This document shows, one piece after another, positions 6,754 through 13,294 of a DNA stretch of 15,814 nt. The notes below the pieces were generated by a model. The model saw only the letters and a list, made by a program, of their open reading frames with translations, was not told where the DNA came from and did no database searches. Where the stretch lies: contig JBLGEO010000033.1 in the NCBI GenBank assembly GCA_047445235.1, positions 1 through 15,814 on the forward strand, given 5' to 3'. A program made the position numbers and the translations under genes. Source of the stretch: JBDSRX01 sp047445235. GTDB lineage: Bacteria > Patescibacteriota > Dojkabacteria > J137. Position 1 is the stretch's first letter, and each line of letters opens with the position of its first letter.

Positions 6754-8495
6754 TATGGTGCTTGTATATAAATGGTTTGACTATAAATGTAATCGTATGT
6801 TCCCATATCGGATGCCCAAGAGTTCCACAAGTTTTTAAACCACCAGCCTCCTAGAGGTCTGGATTGTCCATTAGGACCAGTAAACCAAACTTTTTTAACT
6901 CTTTGCGATGGATCTCTTTCAAAGCTAATTGATGTGATACTGCCACCGATATCGCTAATTATAGAATTTAAATACGATTTAGTCGAGGAGTCATAGTAAT
7001 TTGTTCCAGCGTTGTAAAGAAGCATAGCCTTAACACCATCATAGTTAACTTGATTTGTCTTTGCCTGCCAATATGTATAGTAAGTATTTGCAGCTAATGC
7101 AGAATCGTTTACTGCCCTTAAATAAGGATAAGGTGTTCCATCTCCATAGAGGTTCTGGAAGATTGTATCGTTATTTGCAGTTCCATTTCCTTGGTTATTA
7201 TCTGCAGAGTAAAGAGCTTCTATTAATGCCCCACCATAAGTTATAACTTGACCTTTTGTTGCATCAACAAATGCTCTACTATTTAATCCTTCATCATAGG
7301 CTACTGTGCTTGTACTGCATGTTCCTGCTACATAAGCAGGGGCATAACAAACATTTAACGAGCCATAAAGGTTTACATATTTAAGTACATAAGTTCTAAA
7401 TGCAACTATCTGAGCCTTAACTGCTTCAGTTGGCCAACTTAATGGTACTTCAGATTGCCCTGTTACGAAGTCTTCAATGTTCATCTGCTTAGCAACTATA
7501 TTTCCATTTCCATAGTTCTCGTTAACAGTGAAAGTTGTTCCCTCGTAACCACCTGTTATTGCAACGCCTGTGAAGTAGAACCTAAGAATATCTTGATACC
7601 CCATTCCATTGTTTGCCATTCCGTATGCCCCCCATTGACTCATTCCTACCCCGTGACCTTGATAAAGATCTCTACCTTGTGTAAGAAAGACAAAACCTCC
7701 TGTAACAGGAGTACCTGGATTTGATGGTGGAGGTGGATTAGCAAGCAATGCATCTTCTCTTTGCTTTGCACTTATTTGAGCTTCTGAAAGTCCATCAATG
7801 CTAGTTTTAATATTTTGGATAGAGACTGTAATGTCTCCAAGCTGCTGACTACCATACGCTAATGCACCGTTGTAATAGGCTATTTGATCTTCTAATTGTT
7901 TCTTCTGAGCAGCTAGTGAGGTCTTCAGATCATCAAGTTCTTTTATTTTTGTATTATAAACATCAATATCTTCAGCTATTTTTTTTAGATCTTTAGCAAT
8001 TGTAAAAATATCTTTCTGCTGTGCTCCTGTTAAGCTGCTTGCGTACTGTTCTATCTTCTTGTAATCATATTCTGTATTTATAAACTGACCTAAGTTATTA
8101 CCAGAGCTTCTCCAAAGCATATAAGAATCTTTTAATGTTTCTTGTTGATCAATTTGTCTTTGTTGTCTCTCTAATTCTTTAATATCCCTTGCTTGTTTCA
8201 TTAACTCTAGTTCTAGAGTTCTTGCATCTACTTCTGCACTTGTCTTTTCCAACTGAGCTTGCAGCTTTGGTAGCTCTCCAGAACTTGAGTCAATTGCATT
8301 TTGGTAGCTTGCTAAGTTATCTTGAAGTGCATTTAAATCATCTTGTTTCTTTTTAAGTTCTGCCTGCTGTGTTGCAATATCTTGCGCAATCTCTTCTGAG
8401 GTTTTAGCAAAGGAAACATGATTGAAAAGGAAGACACTACAAATTAAAAGTGCAATTACGGTTGTTATTTTTGTTTTTAAACTTTTACTTATCAT
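6753..8495 (-). CDS. Secreted coiled-coil and SpoIID/LytB-type peptidoglycan hydrolase
   Basis: A 580-residue exported protein. A signal peptide covers about residues 1-30 (hydrophobic core, then VSFA before KTSEE). Long coiled coils span about 31-125 and 165-250, as in CwlO or EnvC-type wall enzymes, followed by a proline-rich linker (253-264). The rest is a SpoIID/LytB domain. That family cuts glycan strands as a lytic transglycosylase, as shown for SpoIID. GHGVGMSQWGAYGM is at 280-293, and EDFVTGQSEVPLSWPTEAVK lies at 341-360, followed by AFRTYVL and a C-terminal GGxxxxALYSADN segment. Glu349 in SEVP matches the position of the SpoIID catalytic glutamate. In classical SpoIID the GHGVGMSQ block comes last; here it comes first. 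Cys383 and Cys393 could form a disulfide. It may clear a path through peptidoglycan for the apparatus encoded upstream. Confidence 0.92.
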   Translation of the reverse strand: MISKSLKTKITTVIALLICSVFLFNHVSFAKTSEEIAQDIATQQAELKKKQDDLNALQDNLASYQNAIDSSSGELPKLQAQLEKTSAEVDARTLELELMKQARDIKELERQQRQIDQQETLKDSYMLWRSSGNNLGQFINTEYDYKKIEQYASSLTGAQQKDIFTIAKDLKKIAEDIDVYNTKIKELDDLKTSLAAQKKQLEDQIAYYNGALAYGSQQLGDITVSIQNIKTSIDGLSEAQISAKQREDALLANPPPPSNPGTPVTGGFVFLTQGRDLYQGHGVGMSQWGAYGMANNGMGYQDILRFYFTGVAITGGYEGTTFTVNENYGNGNIVAKQMNIEDFVTGQSEVPLSWPTEAVKAQIVAFRTYVLKYVNLYGSLNVCYAPAYVAGTCSTSTVAYDEGLNSRAFVDATKGQVITYGGALIEALYSADNNQGNGTANNDTIFQNLYGDGTPYPYLRAVNDSALAANTYYTYWQAKTNQVNYDGVKAMLLYNAGTNYYDSSTKSYLNSIISDIGGSITSISFERDPSQRVKKVWFTGPNGQSRPLGGWWFKNLWNSWASDMGTYDYIYSQTIYIQAP

Positions 8496-10018
8496 TGGAA
8501 ATTTATTGTTAATATTTGCCTTGTCTGTTTTATAGAATCTATAAAATCTTTAATCTGATCAAGGAAACCACAATTAACTAGAATGAGTGGTAAGAATTGA
8601 TTGCTAGGAGTTTGTTGTGTCTTATTTAAGGACAATGTTGTAATCTGCTCTTCAATATCTGAATTTACTTTTCCCTCTAAACTAAATTCAATATTTTCTT
8701 TTTCTATCTTTAAGATATCAAGTTCTCTTCTTTTCTTATAATACTCTTCTGTGTTTAAAGCTTTTGTTTCCATATCATTTTGTAGCTTGTCTAGTCTGCC
8801 TTGCTCTCCTATTAAAAACTCTTTATCTTTAGTAAGTTGGGCTAAGTTCTTATCACCTAATCGAGAATTGATTGTGTTGTTTATAAGCTTATACTCTTCG
8901 TATAATGCATTTCCCCAAGCAAAATTGACCATCAACTTCTCTTCCTCTGGTGATGATTTAGTCATAACTGTAGAGTAAGACGTGCCCGTCATATCACTCT
9001 CAATAAATTTTTTCACTTTATAATCATATGTGTATCTACTTACATTTATAAGAAGCATTAACACTACTATTACTACAGCACTGAATAAACCTATAAGTAA
9101 TTGTATTAGCTGTAGAGTTAGGGCAAACATCACGATTGAGAGTAGTAATTGAAAAACCACCAAGCCAACCATCCATTTACCTACAAATAAAGAGCCTTCT
9201 TTCTCTTCAGTTTCCATATTTACTCCTGAAGTTTTCTTACGCGTTTTTAACTCTGTAATTAAGTTATTTGTTCGAGTATCTTTTATTACATCAACTTTCT
9301 TTCTTACATCTAAATTACCTGTGTAGCTTTTGAATTTTTCTAGCTCAGCCACAAGATGCTCTCTATTGTCTATAAGTAACTTTACAGATGAAAGCTTGTC
9401 TTCAATGTTTTTAACTTCTCTATCAGCTATTTCTTTTTTCTTTTTTATATCCTCTTTATCTTTCTTCTGATTTTGATATGTCCCTACCTCCAAATCCATA
9501 CTATTGATCTTTAAGTTTGTATCACGCAACCTCTTTACTTTCTCTAGCTCTTCTGGGGTAAGACCCTCTGCAGCCTTTGCAATTAGTGATTCTAAATCAC
9601 CTCCAGACAATGGTGCATCAATACTAACTAATGATTTTAGTTGATCAATTGTACTTATATTATTTTTAACACAATCAATAACCAACTTTGACCACGATAC
9701 TGCATCGAGGCTTACATTAAGTTTTTCTGAAACTACCGAAAAGAATGGTTTTTGAAGTACTTCGCCGTTCAAAGTTGTTGTTATAGTGTTGTTTTGATAG
9801 TCTCTGCTAATCTTTACCTCTTCGGCATCTGCTATCTTAAATATTAATTCTGAACTTAAAATTTTATTATTTGGTGACAAGGCTTCTGGGTTTAAGAAGT
9901 CGTTTAGAAAGAAAACAGCTTTTGGATCTGATGGAATTGAAACTGAAGCATCAAATTCGAAAACCTCGGTTGGGTTAACCACTGCCCTATATTTTGTAAT
10001 GGCAATTTTATAAGACAA
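8492..10018 (-). CDS. Coiled-coil double-pass membrane protein, possible decayed Rad50/YhaN-like ATPase
   Basis: A 508-residue protein. Residues 1-150 form a globular domain; coiled coil follows at about 155-262. Two adjacent membrane helices lie at about 281-302 and 304-326, a second coiled coil at about 357-465, and a short C-terminal domain at 470-508. Globular-coil-hairpin-coil-globular symmetry is that of Rad50/SMC-like proteins, and YhaN-type members carry membrane helices at the hinge. The C-terminal FLPLILVNCGFLD sits where such proteins have a Walker B (PLILDD...), and the end QTRQILTINFQ resembles their last strand. The two acidic residues are gone and no Walker A is present, so any ATPase would be dead. 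This homology is inference. The start is TTG at 10018, because TGA precedes it in frame. The stop overlaps the next gene's start (ATGA). Confidence 0.88.
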   Translation of the reverse strand: MSYKIAITKYRAVVNPTEVFEFDASVSIPSDPKAVFFLNDFLNPEALSPNNKILSSELIFKIADAEEVKISRDYQNNTITTTLNGEVLQKPFFSVVSEKLNVSLDAVSWSKLVIDCVKNNISTIDQLKSLVSIDAPLSGGDLESLIAKAAEGLTPEELEKVKRLRDTNLKINSMDLEVGTYQNQKKDKEDIKKKKEIADREVKNIEDKLSSVKLLIDNREHLVAELEKFKSYTGNLDVRKKVDVIKDTRTNNLITELKTRKKTSGVNMETEEKEGSLFVGKWMVGLVVFQLLLSIVMFALTLQLIQLLIGLFSAVVIVVLMLLINVSRYTYDYKVKKFIESDMTGTSYSTVMTKSSPEEEKLMVNFAWGNALYEEYKLINNTINSRLGDKNLAQLTKDKEFLIGEQGRLDKLQNDMETKALNTEEYYKKRRELDILKIEKENIEFSLEGKVNSDIEEQITTLSLNKTQQTPSNQFLPLILVNCGFLDQIKDFIDSIKQTRQILTINFQ

Positions 10019-10086
10019 TTCTCAGATTTTAATAGTTAATGTGCTTACTTATTCTATAGCAAAGGCAATAGGAAAGTAAAGAATTA

Positions 10087-10845
10087 CTATTTACAGTTTC
10101 CTGGAGAAGAAGCTTTCCACACTTGGGGGCTAGTTTGGCAACAGAATCCGACAAAGAGACCTATAGGGCCTGAGCAAGTTTTAAATTCTTTAGGTGTAGG
10201 GCAAGCATATCTACCATTAGTACCACCATTCTTTATGTCGTTCACAAGATCTGTAATATCACATGGGTCTGTCTTTAAACCAAGTGGATCCGTACAAAGA
10301 TCAGTGAAGAAGAATTGGAATCCAATACCGACGTTATTACTGCCTGTAAGACCAGAATAACATTGAACTCGATTATCTACTCCAAGTATCTTAAAGAACG
10401 TAATTAAGATTGGAACTGCTAGGAACACTAGAGCAAAACCGATAATAAACTTTATAATCCTCTCTCTGATTGCTTTAATTTGAGTTACGTCTCCTCTGGA
10501 TATTAGGTACTGGTATGCCAAATAAATAATCATTAAGAAGGAGAATGAAGCTACAATTGCCCAGATTGCGTACACAACTTTAACGAATAGAATTTCAAAC
10601 TCTTGAAGTGTTGGTGGTTTAAGAACAGCTTTAGTTCTACTGCCTTTAGAATCTAAACAGTAGAATCCTCCGCTTGGGTCTGGTAGAACTGCTGTAGAAG
10701 GCAATACGCTACCATCCGTATCAAAACACTGATAACTACTTGCGCTGTTCCCAGAAAAGTCAAAGTCCTGTTGTTGCGCTCTAACTACAGGACTTATAAC
10801 TATTGTGCTTATTAATAATACTGCGAACAGTATATACTTTCTCAT
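10087..10845 (-). CDS. Pilin-like two-helix membrane protein with Cys-rich external tail
   Basis: Largest of the six pilin-like proteins, 252 residues. A signal peptide covers about 1-23 (VVRA before QQQDF). A short external segment with Cys40 and Cys63 follows. Membrane helices lie at about 86-113 and 132-154, around a loop reading YLISRGDVTQIKAIRERI, a variant of the family's RSEGD loop. The C-terminal approximately 95 residues carry eight more cysteines (162, 184, 195, 215, 224, 235, 236, 251), presumably as disulfides outside the cell. This tail includes CSGPIGLF (224-231), which resembles CLGPIGI in the protein at 12357-12965. With a cleaved signal both ends face outward and the basic loop is inside. 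It is the last gene of the pilin-like run, 68 bases before the coiled-coil gene. A structural role is inferred. Confidence 0.88.
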   Translation of the reverse strand: MRKYILFAVLLISTIVISPVVRAQQQDFDFSGNSASSYQCFDTDGSVLPSTAVLPDPSGGFYCLDSKGSRTKAVLKPPTLQEFEILFVKVVYAIWAIVASFSFLMIIYLAYQYLISRGDVTQIKAIRERIIKFIIGFALVFLAVPILITFFKILGVDNRVQCYSGLTGSNNVGIGFQFFFTDLCTDPLGLKTDPCDITDLVNDIKNGGTNGRYACPTPKEFKTCSGPIGLFVGFCCQTSPQVWKASSPGNCK

Positions 10846-10852
10846 AGAATTT

Positions 10853-11335
10853 TTATGGTGCTGTTACTGTTGTTGGTATTACAACACCTGTTCCTTGGAA
10901 GAATGCAAGGATAATAACTATTCCGATTATTCCTATAAATAATGCTGCAATACCTATAAATACAGATTTAATAGCTTTTTGTGCTTCTTGTATTTTACTT
11001 TCGTCTCCTTCGCTTCTAATGTATTTTACAGCTGCTCTAATAATTATATAAATAGAGATAACAATAATTCCAACAAAAACTAATTGTAGAGCCAAAGTTA
11101 CAAGGTTCTGACCAGTAGTAATGATTTCAGTACCATTTGGAGTACCACAAATAGATGCCGCTAATGTAATACTGTTAAGAAATGGGAAAATCCTACAAAT
11201 TACACTATTCTGTTCAAGACCAGTTACTGCAGGATCCACTGCGTGAACTAATGGGGCTATAGCAGTACTAGCAAAACCAACAGCTGTTAGGGCCATTGTT
11301 CCTACTTTTGCGAACTTATTTAACGATATTTTCAT
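10853..11335 (-). CDS. Pilin-like two-helix membrane protein (RSEGD loop)
   Basis: A 160-residue product is preferred from the ATG at 11333-11335, because it begins with a clean signal peptide (MKISLNKFAKVGTMALTAVG, cleavage near VHA-VDP at about 32). A longer frame from an ATG at 11410 adds 25 odd hydrophobic residues and would spoil this. A short external part holds Cys47 and Cys63. Helices span about 79-99 and 124-146, with the loop YIRSEGDESKIQEAQKAIKS at 105-124. A brief C-terminal tail, GTGVVIPTTVTAP, follows. The loop and second helix closely match the neighbours at 11425 and 11789, so these are recent or conserved paralogues. PF18895-type T4SS pilin homology is likely. It probably assembles in the cytoplasmic membrane or a derived fibre. 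Confidence 0.88.
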   Translation of the reverse strand: MKISLNKFAKVGTMALTAVGFASTAIAPLVHAVDPAVTGLEQNSVICRIFPFLNSITLAASICGTPNGTEIITTGQNLVTLALQLVFVGIIVISIYIIIRAAVKYIRSEGDESKIQEAQKAIKSVFIGIAALFIGIIGIVIILAFFQGTGVVIPTTVTAP

Positions 11336-11424
11336 AAAACATTTAATAAAAGATACTTTTAAACATATTATATAAATTATCCTAGAGAAGTCAAAAAGAA
11401 TTTTTAACATTGCCCCAAAGAATT

Positions 11425-11772
11425 TTATAAAGGTATATTTACTCCATCTGGAGTTACAGGATTCTGTATAGTAAGATTCCCAGAACCAAAAAAATAAATT
11501 ACTAAAACTATTCCAATAACACCAATAAAGATAATTCCAATACCTATGTAAACTCCTCTTATAATCGAGTAACCTTCTTGCATCTTTGCAGGATCTCCTT
11601 CACTTCTTATAATTCTTATTGTAGCTTTTATAACCATAAAAACTCCATACGCAATTATTAGTGCAAATATTAATGTTACTCCCGTCCTTATTAAACCTCC
11701 TACAGTAGTGAAATCCCAGAAAGGAGATAAATTATATTTAGTACAATCAAATAGTCCACAGCCTGTTAACAT
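11425..11772 (-). CDS. Short pilin-like two-helix membrane protein (RSEGD loop)
   Basis: A 115-residue member of the run without a signal peptide. It begins MLTGCGLFDCTKYNLSPF, with two cysteines in the first ten residues; LTGC resembles a lipobox but no hydrophobic segment precedes it, so lipidation is unlikely. The start cannot be moved upstream because an in-frame TAA lies three codons before the ATG at 11772. Helices span about 27-50 and 74-96. The connecting loop reads IIRSEGDPAKMQEGYSIIRG (54-73), nearly identical in plan to the flanking paralogues. The C-terminal tail is short and polar. It is separated by 16 bases from the upstream gene. It looks like a minimal core subunit, much the size of VirB2-type mature pilins. 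Confidence 0.88.
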   Translation of the reverse strand: MLTGCGLFDCTKYNLSPFWDFTTVGGLIRTGVTLIFALIIAYGVFMVIKATIRIIRSEGDPAKMQEGYSIIRGVYIGIGIIFIGVIGIVLVIYFFGSGNLTIQNPVTPDGVNIPL

Positions 11773-11788
11773 TTTAATTTATTAATAT

Positions 11789-12355
11789 TTAATTATCTGA
11801 AGATAAGCCACATTTAGCTGCATAAGCTGCAGGATCATTTCCCGCTTTAACATCAAAATATGCTTGGAAATAATATTCGTAAGTGCCTTCATCTCTATTT
11901 CCACTTACTGGATCATATGTTGCTGGCATTCCTGGACAGCCACTAAACATTTTTGGCCAATTAAATATTGAACCAATTCCTATTAAGAATCCAATCAAAG
12001 TTAGTAGTATTGGAATTAAGAAAGTAATACCAATTCCAATAAGAGCTGATTGCAATTTTTTGTATGCTTCTTGCAACTTAGCTTGATCCCCTTCACTTCT
12101 AATACCCTCAATTCCAGCTAACAATATTCTAACTATCCAGAAAATTATTATTAATATAACAACCACATCGGCAATATAAGTTACCCAGCTTAATACAGTG
12201 GCATATTTTGGGTTAATAGCATCAAAAACTGGGAAGAAAGGAATTGTGATAGTATCTAATTTAAACGTACTTGTTCCTGCATCCAAAGCATGCAAGACTC
12301 CTGGAGTAAGAGTCAAAAAGAATAATAACGAGAATAACTTCTTAAATATCTTCAT
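11789..12355 (-). CDS. Pilin-like two-helix membrane protein with C-terminal extension
   Basis: A 188-residue protein with a probable signal peptide (about 1-23, ending LHA before LDAGT). An external segment of about 30 residues follows. Helices lie at about 55-80 and 104-131, with the loop GIEGIRSEGDQAKLQEAYKK at 81-100. An external C-terminal extension of about 55 residues is rich in aromatic residues (TYEYYFQAYFDV) and has Cys140 and Cys182, a possible disulfide. The RSEGD loop marks it as a paralogue of the genes at 11425 and 10853. It starts one base after the upstream gene's stop, a sign of translational coupling. The external tail is specific to this copy, so it may expose a different surface from its relatives. 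Confidence 0.88.
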   Translation of the reverse strand: MKIFKKLFSLLFFLTLTPGVLHALDAGTSTFKLDTITIPFFPVFDAINPKYATVLSWVTYIADVVVILIIIFWIVRILLAGIEGIRSEGDQAKLQEAYKKLQSALIGIGITFLIPILLTLIGFLIGIGSIFNWPKMFSGCPGMPATYDPVSGNRDEGTYEYYFQAYFDVKAGNDPAAYAAKCGLSSDN

Positions 12356-12356
12356 A

Positions 12357-12965
12357 TTAGTTGATAGTAATTACAGAACCGGTGCTTGTGAAGTTAAGAT
12401 CACTTACGCTAAAACCAAGAATAGATCCAATAAATTGTATTATAAAAATGAACGACCACGCAAGTACAAATCCGATTATCATGTTTACTATTTCTTTGTT
12501 TACCTTTGCGATATCTTCACTTGAAGTTGCTCTTGTTCTAAGTACTGCACCAACATACATTCCTCGTATTAAAGCATAAGCAGAAACAAGCCCTAAGAAA
12601 CTAGATATTGCAATATTTATAAGATTTGGTACTTTTGCAGGAGTAATTTCAAATTGAGTTCCAAAGATATTAAATTTAATAACCTCCGCAGGTGTGGGAG
12701 TACCTGGATCATTATCTTTACATTTATTAGTACAGCAATCAGTTCCAGGGTGCAAAATCCTTGCATTAGAACATTGAAAGTCAGGAACGTAGCAATTTGC
12801 TGCATCGTCTTGAGCAGCACACGGATTCTGACAAGAAGATGGTATTCCTATAGGTCCTAAACAACCTGTTGGGAATGCATTTACCTTGAATGACGAAGCA
12901 AAAGAAAGTGCTATAGAGATAAAGAATGAAGTTATTACGACTTTAATAAAATTCTTTCCAAACAT
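12357..12965 (-). CDS. Pilin-like two-helix membrane protein with Cys-rich N-terminal ectodomain
   Basis: A 202-residue protein with a signal peptide of about 30 residues (cleavage near VNA-FPTG). Its external domain of about 55 residues has eight cysteines (35, 45, 49, 58, 65, 77, 78, 82), an even number suited to disulfides. The first lies in CLGPIGI, which also occurs in the tail of the protein at 10087-10845. A TP-rich stretch leads to helices at about 113-141 and 157-183. The loop VLRTRATSSEDIAKVNKEIV between them replaces the RSEGD version, yet the second helix keeps the IGFVLA pattern of the 93-residue neighbour. It lies between that neighbour and the 11789 gene with gaps of 15 and 1 bases. 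It is likely an envelope-exposed variant subunit of the same assembly. Confidence 0.88.
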   Translation of the reverse strand: MFGKNFIKVVITSFFISIALSFASSFKVNAFPTGCLGPIGIPSSCQNPCAAQDDAANCYVPDFQCSNARILHPGTDCCTNKCKDNDPGTPTPAEVIKFNIFGTQFEITPAKVPNLINIAISSFLGLVSAYALIRGMYVGAVLRTRATSSEDIAKVNKEIVNMIIGFVLAWSFIFIIQFIGSILGFSVSDLNFTSTGSVITIN

Positions 12966-12980
12966 ATTTATTTACTAATT

Positions 12981-13262
12981 TTATATTCCTAAAGTTGGTA
13001 CGCCTAACAACCCTGCAACAAAATTAACTATTGTAGGTGCTAATACGGCAAGTACAAAACCAATGATTGCTGCAATTATTATTTTTCTAGCACTAGCAAC
13101 CTGATCTGCATTATCTCTTGCTGTTAAATATTGAAAAGCTCCATACAAAAGCATTGCTGCAAATGTAAGTAAAAAGATTGGAACTATTAACTTTGTAATT
13201 GCGTTAATAAGATCCTCTACACTATTGAATATAGTTGGATTTGGGAACCTAAAACCTCCCAT
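12981..13262 (-). CDS. T4SS pilin-like small membrane protein (PF18895-type)
   Basis: A 93-residue protein that is the plainest member of the run and the best match to the T4SS pilin family typical of CPR genomes. It has a short polar N-terminus (MGGFRFPNP), an amphipathic segment VEDLINAITKL, and helices at about 27-47 and 62-86. The connecting loop is YLTARDNADQVASARK, which has the usual YxxxxxxxxxxxxARK plan. The end is a glycine-rich GLLGVPTLGI. It has no signal peptide and no cysteines, unlike several paralogues. It is the first pilin-like gene after the AAA+ ATPase, 32 bases downstream. VirB2-type pilins form the fibre of type IV secretion systems, but CPR members have not been shown to do so as far as I know. 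Confidence 0.9.
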   Translation of the reverse strand: MGGFRFPNPTIFNSVEDLINAITKLIVPIFLLTFAAMLLYGAFQYLTARDNADQVASARKIIIAAIIGFVLAVLAPTIVNFVAGLLGVPTLGI

Positions 13263-13294
13263 ATAAAAAAAATTAAAATCTATTTAAACCTTCT

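Noticed and set aside
11425..11772. Lipoprotein call from LTGC at the start of the 115-residue pilin-like protein
   Set aside because: The cysteine is residue 5 with no hydrophobic signal segment before it, and the start cannot move upstream because of an in-frame stop.
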